A DNA stretch of 64,000 nucleotides from Macrosoma leucophasiata (taxonomy: Eukaryota > Arthropoda > Insecta > Lepidoptera > Hedylidae), in NCBI GenBank assembly GCA_036365455.1, contig JAWQUS010000004.1, forward strand, positions 2,797,501 to 2,861,500, in the 5' to 3' direction. Shown here piece by piece: positions 42,650 to 54,102 of the stretch (its first letter is position 1; each line of letters opens with the position of its first letter). The notes below the pieces were generated by a model that was not told where the DNA came from, did no database searches, and was given only the letters and a program-made list of their open reading frames with translations. The translations under genes were made by a program, and so were the position numbers.

Positions 42650-42928
42650 CTAATGGAAGTAGCAAACAAGCATGCAGTTCACATTGATGTTAAGTGATGA
42701 CTGCAGTCTATAGACACCCACACAAAGACCAAGGTCAAAATGCAGATGCGTTACCACTCCTGAGGGCTAAGGTGTTATGCCTCTGTGCCGGAAATTACAG
42801 GGCCGTACATTACTACCTGACCGGAACACGATAGTGCTGAACACTACCATTTAGCGGCAAGTGTATTAGGTTATGCGGTGGTGCCTACGCCCGAGCTCCG
42901 TCACTGGAGCTCTACCACCAGTAAAAAC
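42650..42928 (-). mobile_element. Family A repeat, full length
   Basis: Clean minus-strand copy from AGCAAACAAGCATGCAGTTC to GGAGCTCTACCACCAGTAAA. Confidence 0.8.
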
Positions 42929-43044
42929 ACATTGTCATCTATTGACGAACAACCCTGTTGTTTTTTTGTTTGTTTTTGGGGTGCGCTTGTCCCTTAGGAG
43001 ACATTATTTTAACTGAAGTGATGACTTTTTTCATAAAATAGTAG

Positions 43045-43215
43045 CTGTTGCCCGCGGCTTCGCCCGCGTTGATGTGGTTTTATAAATAATTATCCCTGAA
43101 TTGTTCTTTGTTATAAACCTCACGGAGCCCGAGACATTTTCAACGAATGCAAAACCGTGGAAATCGGTTAGTGCGTTCTGGAGTTATAGCGTCAGGAAGG
43201 AAAACCCGACTTATT
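43045..43215 (-). mobile_element. Helitron-like fragment (GCCCGCGGCTTCGCCCGCG end)
   Basis: AGCTGTTGCCCGCGGCTTCG followed by a body with AAATCGGTTAGTGCGTTCTG. A related end occurs at 48655-48700. Confidence 0.45.
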
Positions 43216-43589
43216 TTTATGATATAGACTATAAGCGTTAATTTATGTTTCTCTTACAAAACGGAAGCTTCCTATGACGGAAGTAGGTAAATGAGTTCAT
43301 TGTCCCCTTGCGGTCTGTAACCGCGGTTGCGCCGGCGCATCGCAAATTGAAATACGTTCAATTAACTCAACTTTAATTTAAAACTTTACTTTGTGCTTTT
43401 GTGATACAAAAAAAATGTTTTTGAGTGTTTTTCTTGTCAGTCACTCAGTAATGGTATAGTAATATAATTTTACTGACTGTTTATTATGTACTTAGTACTA
43501 GATATGTACCACCAGTGAAAATATTAGGAATGTAAAGCCACCAAAGTGAACAGCAGATTTATTTGCAACTACAATTACATTAAAAATAT

Positions 43590-43760
43590 GTTTTTTATGT
43601 AATGAAATTGGCAAAGAAGCTTGCAGTTCACATTGATGTTAAGTGATCACTGCAGCCTATAGACGCCGACACAAAGACCAGAGGTCAAAATGCAGATGCG
43701 TTTCCACTTCTGAGGTCCAAGATGTTATGCCTCTGTGCCGGAAATTATAGGACCGTATTC
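43590..43760 (-). repeat. Family A repeat, truncated
   Basis: GGCAAAGAAGCTTGCAGTTC to GAAATTATAGGACCG, 3' half only, followed by family I blocks at 43800-43920 (CCACGCTTGGCATGCGGATT). Confidence 0.7.
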
Positions 43761-43920
43761 TAAAGATACTGAGACACTTCAGTATCTTTATAATGTCACT
43801 AATGAGCCTATTCATCATGACCTGTTCAGCCGAAAGACGTCCACTGCTGCAGAAAAGCCTGCCCATAAGGGGGAGCTATAACCGCCACGCTTGGCATGCG
43901 GATTGGTGATCGAGAACCCA

Positions 43921-44868
43921 TGTGTCAGTTAATCAACCGCGCAACACCAAACAATTTAATTCCATATCACACAAAGAAACAGCACAAAAGATCCCAGAAT
44001 CAAGAGAAATTATTACTTCAATCATTCAATAATTGGTCGTGAGAGTGTTGCGAATGTATTGTTATTATAATGTTTGTATCTTTGTTTTTTTGTGATATAA
44101 TTACCAATTTCATAAAATAACTAGCGGTCTCGACGGAATTCGTACCGCCTAATAGATTAAAAATGGAGTTAATATAATATATGAGAGTTGGTGCTAGGAA
44201 TGTGCAAAATTAAGGGTTATACGTATTTTTTATGTTATATCTTGATACAAAAAAAACACACGCCATGTCCCCATCACGGGGACAACGAGAAAGGAATTTA
44301 ATCAGGCCCCGCTGTCCCCATGACGGTAACATGGCGTATGGGGACAACGATACCTTAATTAAATATTTGATGATGATCTGTAATTTCTCTAGCATTTTTT
44401 CATACAAAAGTACAATTTTATAGAAAAAGGAAAAATAATGTACCTATTTATATTTTTAAAAAGTTGTCATGTATATTTTTTGTGAACCTACAAATTTAAA
44501 TCCATTTAATTGCATAAAAATCATAAAGTGAAATTGTTTAGATTATACAGTTCTCATTATTGGAATCACAGAGCGAGACGTCTAACGAGCTATAAGTTTC
44601 ATGTAGTAGAGTCGATAGGAGAAAATTTATATTTTTTTTAAGTTATAGGTGGTTTTTTAGGTAATGAAAGTGGCCAACAAGCGTGCAGTTCATTTGATTT
44701 CGATTTTTCCCATATTTCCAATATTTATCGTTAAAGATATTCTTTTTACATCAATTTACAGAATAGATAAATAAGGATAGAATGGCTAAAGACTCATTTT
44801 CATATTGAAACCGCTGTCGCCAGTTGCACGCATTAACATTGACACTACACAAACAATTCAAACTAGGA
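43921..44868. other. No gene seen
   Basis: AT-rich spacer. Near 44260-44350 are repeated GGGGACAACGA blocks around CCCCATCACGGGGACAACG, a small inverted/direct repeat cluster. A family A end fragment is at 44655-44700. Confidence 0.4.
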
Positions 44869-45170
44869 TATCAATTTCGAGGTTTCTTGGGGGCCTGATA
44901 ACGAAAATTGCATCCGTTTTCAGATCCAAGATGGCAAATAGACTTTTTTCTTCAAAATGTGATATGGGTATCAATATTATAAAAAGAAAGTCTGTCCGCC
45001 ATCTTGGATCTGAAAACGGATTCTATTTTCGTAATCAGCACCCCAAGAAACCTCGAAATTGATACCCATATCACATTATGATAAAAAAGTCTGTCCGCCA
45101 TCTTGGATCCGGAAACGGTTGCCTCTTTCGTAATCAGCACCCCAAGAAACCACAAAATTGACACCCATCA
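44869..45170. repeat. Foldback cluster of three ~90-bp units
   Basis: One unit in reverse (44869-44960) and two in forward direction (about 44986-45072 and 45088-45170). They share TCTGTCCGCCATCTTGGATC, GAAAACGGAT and CCCCAAGAAACC. The open frames on both strands across this region are made by the repeats. Confidence 0.8.
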
Positions 45171-46474
45171 TTATAGGTTAACTGACATCCCATACCCATA
45201 TTACTCACATGATAATTGTGTGCCTTCAAGCTCTACCATTGAAGCTCTACCACCGTTTGTTACCACTTAGCAGCAGGTAAATTATAGACATATTAATATA
45301 ACTACACAAATATTAATATAATGCGGTGCTGCTGATCGATGAAGTGTGAAGAGTAATCAGTTTTGAGTGTTCTTTTAAAAAATTGTATAAAAGTATAATG
45401 AAACATTGTCACATTAACTTATTATCACTTTCATACCATCGGGTACACCACCCGGAACATAGCAGTTGATCTGTATTTCATATCTTTGACGCAATGTTCC
45501 AAATGTTCCGAATGTTCCAAATGATGCATAAAATGATTCGGCACAGTTTAGTGTTTCAGATGCTAATGTTCCATCCACCACTGTCATATTTAAAAAAATC
45601 TACATATGTAACTATACAAATATCGATATGGACCATAAAAAAATATCGATATTGAATCACAACACTAGTGAAGATTTTCGTTTTAGTTCAATTTAATAAT
45701 TATTAAAGGGTTTTTAGGGTTTTTAGGGTAACGGTGGTATTAAATATTTTTAACTATACCTCCTCGATGTACTGGAGGTCTTACTTTTCATTTTACGTGT
45801 TAAAATAACACAAAACGGTATTTTTACCCAGAGATGTGTTGTTCTAAGCTGTTTACACGACACTACGAGCGGCGAACGAATGGTTCGGCCGAACTGTGTG
45901 TGTTCAGGCATAGTTGAGGTGCGCTTGCCACGCCCACATTACCATTCCATCTTTATTTATCTATTCCGTGATTCTGCCCTAGGCCTATGAAAGATTGTCC
46001 TCCCCCCCCTGTACTGTAAAGCAAGCATAAAAAATTTGATAAACTATAGAAATTAAAATGAAAAAAAAAAACGGTAGTTAGTAAGTGATTTAATTAATTC
46101 TTCTAATAATCGCAATTGCCATACACGTAATTTTTTTCGCGAGATGCTATATGGACATATTTTTGAGATTTTATACGTATGCGCGTAGGCAACTACTTAA
46201 AGAAAACGACCAAATTTTGCTGCCCTTGGCCCGGACCTACTCGGCCTATAGGGAAATCCGCCCCTGGCTATGTGTCATTATGGGGTGTATCTCAACCCCA
46301 CACAAACTCTACGTTGTTTAATTTCAATGCATTATGAACCATTTTTTTTTCTTTTGCCTTTATTTAATTTATCCTATGATTTGTTGATAATTTATGTATT
46401 CAATGAAGCGACGAACTCAACGCTTATAAGCGAAGCAGACAAATCTTCGTGGTTATTGGTTTAAGGAACATATT
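45171..46474. other. No gene seen
   Basis: AT-rich spacer with a diverged family A end (45225-45330), a run of ATGTTCCAAATGTTCCGAAT near 45490-45520, and a LINE-like CCCCTGGCTATGTG piece near 46255. Confidence 0.4.
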
Positions 46475-46760
46475 TTGAAAAGACCCTACTGAGTTTTGTT
46501 TTAGCAGGTTTTTTCTCAGTAATGTGGGCTTTGGAACTCTGCCAGTGAATGACAAAGAATGTCCCATATTTTTTTGTTTGGTCTTGTCTTGCCGTTTGTA
46601 AAACAGAGTTATTTAGTATATATTATTAAGTATTTTTGGCACATTAATTATTTTATTTTGTTTACTTTGACATATTAATCAACATATCAGTTGTTATTCG
46701 CTTTAATTTTTAATTTTGTAATTTGACCTACCACTTGCGAATTCTATTATTTCCAAGTGA
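46475..46760 (+). mobile_element. LINE 3' UTR fragment related to 18.3-kb LINE
   Basis: GCCAGTGAATGACAAAGAATG and GTTGTTATTCGCTTTAATTT match, on the opposite strand, the 18.3-18.55 kb LINE tail with many changes. It is a diverged relative. Confidence 0.55.
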
Positions 46761-46802
46761 TCAAATATTTTTTTTAGTCTTGAGTTTATTATATGTCATA
46801 AT

Positions 46803-47007
46803 ATTTTATTTTTAAAGAAAAATGGAAAGAAAAATTTGACTTCAGGCGAGACTCGAACTCGCGGCCTACTGGGAATCTAGTCCAGCCGCTCTTCCAATTG
46901 AGCTACTGAAGTCCTGCCCGATTTGTCAAATCTTTCCTTCACATCTATTGCATTGCTTTATGGTAGCAGCAGCGCCATCTATTACCAACTATGCTAGTTA
47001 GGCAATA
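46803..47007 (-). mobile_element. Family D tRNA-like retroposon
   Basis: The target duplication ATATGTCATAAT (46791-46802 and 47008-47019) bounds 205 bp. The tRNA-like fold on the minus strand spans 46839-46912, with 7-bp acceptor ACTTCAG/CTGAAGT and T stem GCGAG/CTCGC. The simplest of the D copies. Confidence 0.85.
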
Positions 47008-47184
47008 ATATGTCATAATGCCCATAATACGTGTGGTGGAACGGGTGGCAGTTTCCGTCAACGAAAAGGGAGGATTCTCATCCACTTGAGGGCAATCGAG
47101 TCGTAGCGCCCCGACATCTTTAAATCGCCACGTACTATCCATGTAAACTGCATGCTTGTTTTCCACAATCATAACATAAAAAAG

Positions 47185-47725
47185 TATACCAGCACATATA
47201 GGGTTTAGTGGTAACGAAATGGCTGATCAATTAGCGAAAGAAGCAACCTCAGATGGAGTTCAGGTAGACATCTTGCCATTCTACTCTGATACCATAAATA
47301 TAGTTAAAAAGTACTGTGTAGAACTATGGAAGGAGTTCTTTGACCTACGTTCCCGTGACTGTGGCATCTGGTATAGAACAATATAGCCGGAACCGTTGAG
47401 GTCTCCATGGATGACCGAGTGTGCCCTGTCCAGGAAAGAACTTGTCACAATGATGAGACTTCGCTCCGGACATGTGCCATTTAATAAGTTTAAATTCTTA
47501 TTGAGTCAATCTGATACCCCTAATTGTAGTATATGTGGTAAAGTGGAAGACGTATACCATATTTTGGTTGAATGTGTTCGGGGTGAAGCTCATCGCAGGG
47601 CTTCATTAGAAATAGGACATTGCAACAGTGTCCTGGCGGATCCTACTACGGATGACGCCAGAATACTGTTGCAACTATATCAATTGTCAATGTGCTAATG
47701 TTGTAGTTATTTCTAACATAATCGG
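47185..47725 (+). mobile_element. LINE 3' fragment: end of RNase H and Cys/His tail
   Basis: Frame across 47190-47697 (one stop at about 47383) reads GNEMADQLAKEA, the last RNase H motif, then LWKEFFDLRSRD, MRLRSGHVPFNKFKF and the CSICGK...YHILVEC knuckle. This is the 3' end of the pol ORF of an R1/I/Jockey-type LINE. It is 5'-truncated and has a nonsense change. Confidence 0.8.
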
Positions 47726-47979
47726 TTAATATATTACGTGATACGTAGCTACTACTGTAATGAGTTGTAGACCATTCGGTTTCAATTTTCCCATACATTG
47801 ACCGTGGCATACATGATTGCGTAATTATAGGACAGTTCACACTTTCCCCTGCTTTCGTTGGTGAAACTGGTGCAATGACTGTGTATGATGCTTAATGAAA
47901 CCGTTTATTTGTGTGATTGTATGTACCTGCCTATTATTTGTAAAGATGACAAGGAATTTAAGTAACAAATTGAAATATT

Positions 47980-48347
47980 TTAAACGTAACTTCACGCCTG
48001 TAATCCCCGAAGGGGTAGGCAGAGGTAAATGCATGCATTCAAGCATACATGCAAACACCCACGACTCGCCGGTTACGTTTTTGGCCCATGTAACAGGTGG
48101 CGAACCTGTTGCCATCTCCGGACACATTACGAGACTCCGAGGTACTGGGAAACTTCCAGAAAATGGAAAAATCCCATTGGAACCAGAGATAATGGATTTT
48201 AAACCATTTTCTCTGATAGAGATAATGGATTTTAAACCATTTTCTCTGATAGCCACCGACCCGGGAATCGAACCCAGGACCTCCAGCGTAATAGTAGTGG
48301 CCTGCTACCACTACGCCACTGAGGCAGTTATTGTAGCAATGAAATTT
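47980..48347 (-). mobile_element. Family B tRNA-like SINE with internal 33-bp duplication
   Basis: The target duplication ATTGAAATATT (47969-47979 and 48348-48358) bounds 368 bp. The tRNA-like head is at 48255-48329 on the minus strand. AGAGATAATGGATTTTAAACC (in part) is repeated with period 33 at 48185 and 48218, making this copy longer than others. Confidence 0.85.
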
Positions 48348-48504
48348 ATTGAAATATTGTAGCACTTTTAGAGTACCTACATGCTATAGTGTCTCATAAA
48401 TATCTACACGCCAGCTATTTGTAAAACACTATTCAAGGGTAGCTTGGTGGTCGATTTTTGACACAATTTTTCGACTACAATATCAATACTAAGTGACTGT
48501 TGGC

Positions 48505-48612
48505 AGGTGGCAAATAAGCAATTCACATTGATGTTAAGTGATGACTGTAACCTATAGACACTTACAAATTAAATAAACACATTACATTCCATTACATAAA
48601 AAAATATTGTAA
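48505..48612 (-). repeat. Family A end fragment
   Basis: AATTCACATTGATGTTAAGTG to CCTATAGACACTTAC, then TTCCATTACATAAAAAA in the opposite orientation. Confidence 0.5.
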
Positions 48613-48654
48613 TGGACATTTAAATTGACAAATATCTGACATTTATTTTAAACT

Positions 48655-48910
48655 AGCTGTTGCTCGTGGCTTAGCCCGCGAGTAGTTCGCTTTTCACGTT
48701 ACCTCTGGAAACTACAATTTTATTATCCAGACCTAAAAACTGGGGTCGTGGGTTTTTCCCGTGTCGGGTCGCTACCAGATATAAAAGTGCCAACTCCTGA
48801 TTCTATTGGGGTCTTTTCATTTTCTGGAAGTTTCCACTACCTCAGAATATGTGCCCGGAGATGTCAACAGGCTTACCATCTGTTACGTAAACGGTGAATC
48901 TTGGGTATTA
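48655..48910 (+). mobile_element. Helitron-like end plus family B SINE fragment
   Basis: 48655-48700 has ACTAGCTGTTGCTCGTGGCT; 48795-48905 has family B body blocks (TTCATTTTCTGGAAGTTTCC, ATGTGCCCGGAGATGTCAAC). Confidence 0.55.
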
Positions 48911-50157
48911 CGTACCTATATGTAGTTTGCGACATATTGCTAGAGGTCCTGTCAGCGCTGGGTTTTGCAAATCTGGACAGTGACAAGTCTACTATGAACT
49001 TGCTCATAATCCGCTAACCGACAGTTAGCCGCAAACCATGCCTAGTTGGTTCACGATCCAAGAGGAAAGCTGATACCACTGACCTTGAAATCAATATCGG
49101 AATCGTTTGCTATAATCTAATTTTCTCCGACGTATCATATTAAATTACTTGTTGCTAGCTCGAGTTTCAGTTTAGTGACCTACTTTTCCTGGTTATGTTG
49201 TTTAGTGGGAAAATAGGTATAAGATTGTATGTTCATTCATTTTTTTTTGCTTTAAATTAATGACCCTTCACCCACTTGTGAAGAAGAATTCTTCTGCTAG
49301 TGCAGCCAGTCGGCGGACCGTAGAGGAGTAGCCATAGCGTTTATTACCGATACAGTCCGTATTTTTTTGCGGGTGAACTACGTGTGATACACACACTACA
49401 AAAATGGTATATTACTACGAAACTCACACCTTGACCTTTAACAAAATACACAAACAATTTCACACACACATTTAAACATCTGGGCGACAGGCGTAGGACC
49501 ATTTGGGCTCGTACTTTGACAGAGGCGAAAGCCTGCATAAGGCATATGGCTACTCCCTTGCAGACCGCTGCGGCGGCCGGTGGTCCCGTGATACTTTATG
49601 GGTTCAACTTCCAATTTAAAAAAGGCGTGTTAATGAAGGTGTAAAGATAGAAATATAACCATAATTTGTAAAATCGATTTACTATCAAATGAACATACTG
49701 CTACTATTAAAACTACCATTAATTCACGAACATAAGTAATATTTATTTAAACTTGAAATTGATTGCTTAATTACTTTCCCTCAGTACATCATCAGTTCTC
49801 AGACGAAACAAATATTAGTATAACCAAAATATGGAAACGATTTTTTATATATAAGAAAATATATTCACTTCATATAAAATCGGAGAGCTGGTATGAAAGT
49901 GGTGTAATTATTAATTTTTTACAACTTAAACGCAAGTTACGGTTTATGGTAGTATAATATGCAAAGTTGTTAGTTATTCAAAAGCGAAAGTTCAAGTAAT
50001 TTTAACAATTTGTTTAAAAGAAAGTGATGAACCTCAGTCTCGTAAAATGTATTTAGGTCTTAGGATCGCAGCGAAAAAGTAAGTAAGTTAGAAATAGATG
50101 TGAACATTTTATGAAGTCTTTGACTTTTTAGCGTTCATTATAAGGAAATAAATAAAT
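48911..50157. other. No gene seen
   Basis: Spacer with a family I-like AAGAATTCTTCTGCTAGTGC piece at 49283-49320. The open frames at 49344-49538 and 49763-49957 have no gene-like support. Confidence 0.4.
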
Positions 50158-50169
50158 CTTATAAGATTT

Positions 50170-50471
50170 ATTTTTTATTTTAAAGAAAAATGGAAAGAAA
50201 AATTTGACTTCAGGCGAGGCTTGAACTCGCGACCTACTGGGAATCTAGTTCAGCCGCTCTTCCAATTGAGCTACTGAAGCCCTGCCCGATTTGTCAAATC
50301 TTTCCTTCACATCTATTGCATTGCTTTATGGTAGCAGTAGCGCCATCTATTGCCAACTATGCTAGTTAGGCAACCGATATAATAGACTTTTCAGTTTATT
50401 GAATATCGTAAAGAAGTCGCTTTTACCCTTAATAATTGTAAGCATGTGTTAATGCGAAATAATATTAAACA
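50170..50471. mobile_element. Family D tRNA-like retroposon, inverted composite
   Basis: Near-identical flanks CTTATAAGATTT (50158-50169) and CTTATATGATTT (50472-50483). The minus-strand unit has its tRNA-like fold at 50207-50280. The right end carries the plus-strand 3' terminus AGCATGTGTTAATGCGAAAT, so both ends present the element's 3' side. Confidence 0.8.
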
Positions 50472-50807
50472 CTTATATGATTTGTCTGTCTGTCTGTCTC
50501 AGTCAATTTATTCTGAACTAAATGTTGAAAGCACAGAAATCTCTCTCACAAAAAATCTCTTGTCCTGTTATTTATAATTTAGACGTTGTTATCCAAATGG
50601 GGGTACCCATTTACGTCGGTTTTTACGTCAGCAAATTATTTCTTAATAGCAGGTAAATTAGAAAAGTTAATGAAAATTAAAATTACAGTTTCTTACTTAT
50701 CAAATGAAAAGACTCGTGAGATTATCACAAATCAACTTTTGTAAAATCTCTTACATCACTGACTGAGGGACTGACAACCATACTGATTATATTAAACTGA
50801 CTAATTT

Positions 50808-51085
50808 TACTAGTGGTAGAGCTCCAGTGACGGAGCTTGCGGGCGTAGGCACCACCGCTTTAACTTATTTACTTGCCGCAAAATGGTAGTGTTCAGCACT
50901 ATCGTGTTCCGGTCAGGTAGTAAGGCTCTGTAATTTCCGGTACAGAGACATAACACCTTAGGCCTCAGGAGTGGTCGCATCTGCATTTTGACCTTGGACT
51001 TTATGTAGGTGTCTATAGGCTGCAGTCATCACTTAAAATCAATGTGAACTGCATGCTGGTGTGTCACTTATACATAACATAAAAA
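50808..51085 (+). mobile_element. Family A repeat, nearly full length
   Basis: ACTAGTGGTAGAGCTCCAGT to CATAACATAAAAAAAA. A small deletion removes part of the GTACGGCCC block. Confidence 0.8.
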
Positions 51086-51767
51086 AAAATAACATGATAG
51101 TGACGCGAGCAATGTCGAAAATTCCATACAAACGCTTAATTTGGTTTCTATCACACTTACATCAATCAGTGACGTGTATTTATTTATACGAGCACCTGTG
51201 TGCGTAGCACGAACAAAATACCAACCGTCGCCCATAAGAGGGGAAGGGGTTGAGTGATGCGGGCAAATCGGGCGGGACGTCGAAGTGTCCATTCTATACG
51301 TAGTATTATTACATATTCTCTGGTAGTGGCTTACTTCTTCTAACCTCTGTAGCAGTAAAATTCTCTCCATTAAACATTTTTTTGCTAGTAACGAACGTGA
51401 CATCAAAATATCTGCATCTTAGTCAACACAATAGCACATTTCATTGTTTGTGCAACCAGTTTTTTATGGTCTTAGAGCATTATTATAAAGCCATGAATGC
51501 CATAAAAGCCATAAATAGTGACCACACACGAATGTCGCGACTACGTGACGCATGTATGTGAAAAGTGACCCTGATTTTGGCTTAGATGTGACCCTAAAAT
51601 ACTGTTTTCTCTTATTTCAATATTTTTGCTTGTGTCCGGTCTATTTGGAATGATGAATATTAAGTTTTGTATTCACTAGTGAAGCAAGCAATTATTTTTA
51701 TTTATAAATGCAATGATTATTTTAATTAATATTTTTAATTTATGAATTTCACAAGCATGCAATTTTT
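51086..51767. other. No gene seen
   Basis: Spacer. The 112-codon antisense frame at 51068-51406 begins inside family A and shows no domain or splice support. Confidence 0.4.
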
Positions 51768-52040
51768 ACTGGTGGTAGAGCTCCAGTGATGGAGCTCGCG
51801 GGCGTAGGCACCACCGCATTACCTAATATACTTGCCGCTAAATGGTAGTGTTCAGCATTATCGTGTTCCGGTCAGGTGGTAATGTACGGCCCTGTAATTT
51901 CCGGCACAAAGGCATAACAACTTGGCCCTCAGGAATGGTAACGCATCTGCATTTTGATCTTTGTGTGGGTGTCATCTATCTATAGGCTGCAGTCATCAAT
52001 TAACATGAATGTGAACTGCATGCTTGTTTGCTACTTCGAC
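51768..52040 (+). mobile_element. Family A repeat, full length
   Basis: ACTGGTGGTAGAGCTCCAGT to GCATGCTTGTTTGCTACTTC, with a small (ATCT)n expansion near 51970. Confidence 0.8.
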
Positions 52041-52152
52041 TAAGTAGGTGTACCACGGGCAATGACCGAAAAAAAGGTACTTTAATAGGGGTCATTGAAC
52101 GTTATTAATTTTTTTTTTCATATTTTCCTATTCTATCTTATTTTATTGTTGA

Positions 52153-52388
52153 CTAGCTGACCCGGCAAACTTCGTACTGCCTCATAATTAAATGATGTGT
52201 CAAAGGTTTTATAGATACGGACTATTTGTATGGGAAAATAAAATTGCGGTTTTTACTGTTTCCCTTCAATTTCTTCATATTTTCTTACCTTTTAAACCTT
52301 CCCTGGACTTACGAAAATCATTCAAAACCATAATTAGCCAAATCGGTCCAGCCGGTAACGAACAGCAATTGATTTTTATATATATAGA
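52153..52388 (-). mobile_element. Helitron-like repeat ending in CTAG
   Basis: Minus-strand copy of the 4503-4755 family: CTAGCTGACCCGGCAAACTT at the left, AACGAACAGCAATTGATTTT at the right. Confidence 0.55.
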
Positions 52389-53242
52389 TGAATAACAAAA
52401 CTTGATAAATAGAAAAGAAAGTATAGAAACGATTTAATAGTGGCGAATTATTATGCCGTCAACTATTTTTGTATGAGATTAAAAGATAAAATTAAATTAT
52501 AAGATTTCTTGTTATTTATTATTTCTTGTTATAATTCATGTTCCCTTTAGTCATACACTGGAAGAAAACAAAATTGTAGTTTTTACAAAATAGTGAGTGA
52601 ATGGACAAAATAAAGGTATGGAAATATGTTTTGTGTCAACTGTGATCCCATGATACCTAGTAAAAACCGAAGATATTGGTAAAAACGGTATTACCAATGA
52701 GGTTAAAGGAGATGTTGCGAACTAGGCTCTGGTTCGTACATGTCCTCAAAAAATGGGTAAATTAAATAATAATCCGAAAAAAAAACAATTTATTTATTCA
52801 AGAATATATTTTAGAGTTACAGCCACTTTTAATTCAAACGATTTTATCATTTTCAACCATGTTCAACATGGCGGCGATACAGCCGACGCTTGGGATAGTA
52901 CCTATGTATATAAAACAAAACGAATGCTGTCTGTATCTTACTAGTGCATCACTTAACATCAAAAAAGCTATGTATCGAATCGATCATTTTGAAGAAGTTC
53001 CGATGAATTTCTTTAAATTGGAAAACGATTACTATTAACACATGAAATCGATTTCGATAGTATTTAGAAAATATTACTTTTTTCTCCAAGTGTCATGAAA
53101 ATGTCAAAATGACATCGCCCGCCATATTCGCCATGTTGGTTTTGAGTTGCAATTCTAACTGCAAATAATATTTTGTAACTGCAAACAAAGCTAAATAAGT
53201 GAAAATATGCAGAAAAAAACGTTTATATATTGATTTTGCCTG
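52389..53242. other. No gene seen
   Basis: AT-rich spacer; the 63-codon frame at 52753-52944 has no support. Confidence 0.4.
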
Positions 53243-53255
53243 TTAATGATATTGT

Positions 53256-53843
53256 ATTTAAAAAAAAATGGAAAGAAAAATTTGACTTCAGGCGAGAGTC
53301 GAACTCGCGGCCTACTGGGAATCTAGTCCAGCCGCTCTTCCAATTGAGCTACTGAAGTCCTGCCCGATTTGTCAAATCTTTCCTTCACATTTATTGCATT
53401 GCTTTATGGTAGCAGCAGCGCCATCTATTGCCAACTATGCTAGTTAGGCAACCGATATGATAGACTTTGCATTTTATTGAATATCGTAAAAAAGTCGCTT
53501 TTACCCTTAATAATTGTATAACTGATTCCCAGTAGGCCGCGAGTTCGAGTCTCGCCTGAAGTAAAATTTTTCTTTCCATTTTTCTTTAAATAAAATATAT
53601 TTCACAAGCATGTGTTAATGCGAAATAATATAAAACAATTATTAAGGGTAAAAGCGACTTCCTTACGATATTCAATAAACTGCCAAGTCTATTATATCGG
53701 TTGCCTAACTAGCATAGTTGGCAATATATTTCCAGTAGGTCGCGAGTTCGAGTCTCGCCTGAAGTCAAAAAATTTTCTTTCCATTTTTCTTTAAATAAAA
53801 TATATTTCATAAGCATGTGTTAATGCGAAATAATATAAAACAA
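53256..53843. mobile_element. Family D tRNA-like retroposon, head-to-head multimer
   Basis: One 13-bp target duplication, TTAATGATATTGT (53243-53255 and 53844-53856), bounds 588 bp. Inside are a minus-strand unit (tRNA-like 53285-53358), then plus-strand pieces with two further T-arm regions (GCGAGTTCGAGTCTCGC near 53538 and 53742). Each is followed by TTTCTTTCCATTTTTCTTT and AAGCATGTGTTAATGCG. The whole multimer integrated as one piece. Confidence 0.85.
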
Positions 53844-53904
53844 TTAATGATATTGTGTACAATACATGGCCGGAGGTCCATACATTTTTGCAATATCTCC
53901 TTTA

Positions 53905-54095
53905 TAAAAAAGACACCGGAAACAAACATCCGATTCCGTTTTTAAATTGATTTGACATATATTTATAGAAGACTTTTCCACGTCATACGTCATGTTACTA
54001 CGATAAAGTGGGGTTTATTGACTTATAGAAACTGGAACCTTGCTACCAAGAAGAGTGTACTGTCTAGTACTTTCTAGTAACTACATGTGACAATA
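53905..54095 (+). repeat. Dispersed repeat shared with 6462-6645
   Basis: GTTCCGTTTTTAAATTGATT, CACGTCATACGTCATGTTAC and GTCTAGTACTTTC blocks. Confidence 0.6.
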
Positions 54096-54102
54096 CTATT
54101 TA

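Noticed and set aside
45700..45735. Telomere-like TTTAGGG repeats
   Set aside because: Only two or three imperfect units; lepidopteran telomeres use TTAGG and none is seen.
47895..48362. 155-codon + frame and antisense frames of similar length
   Set aside because: Lie wholly in a family B SINE bounded by a target duplication.
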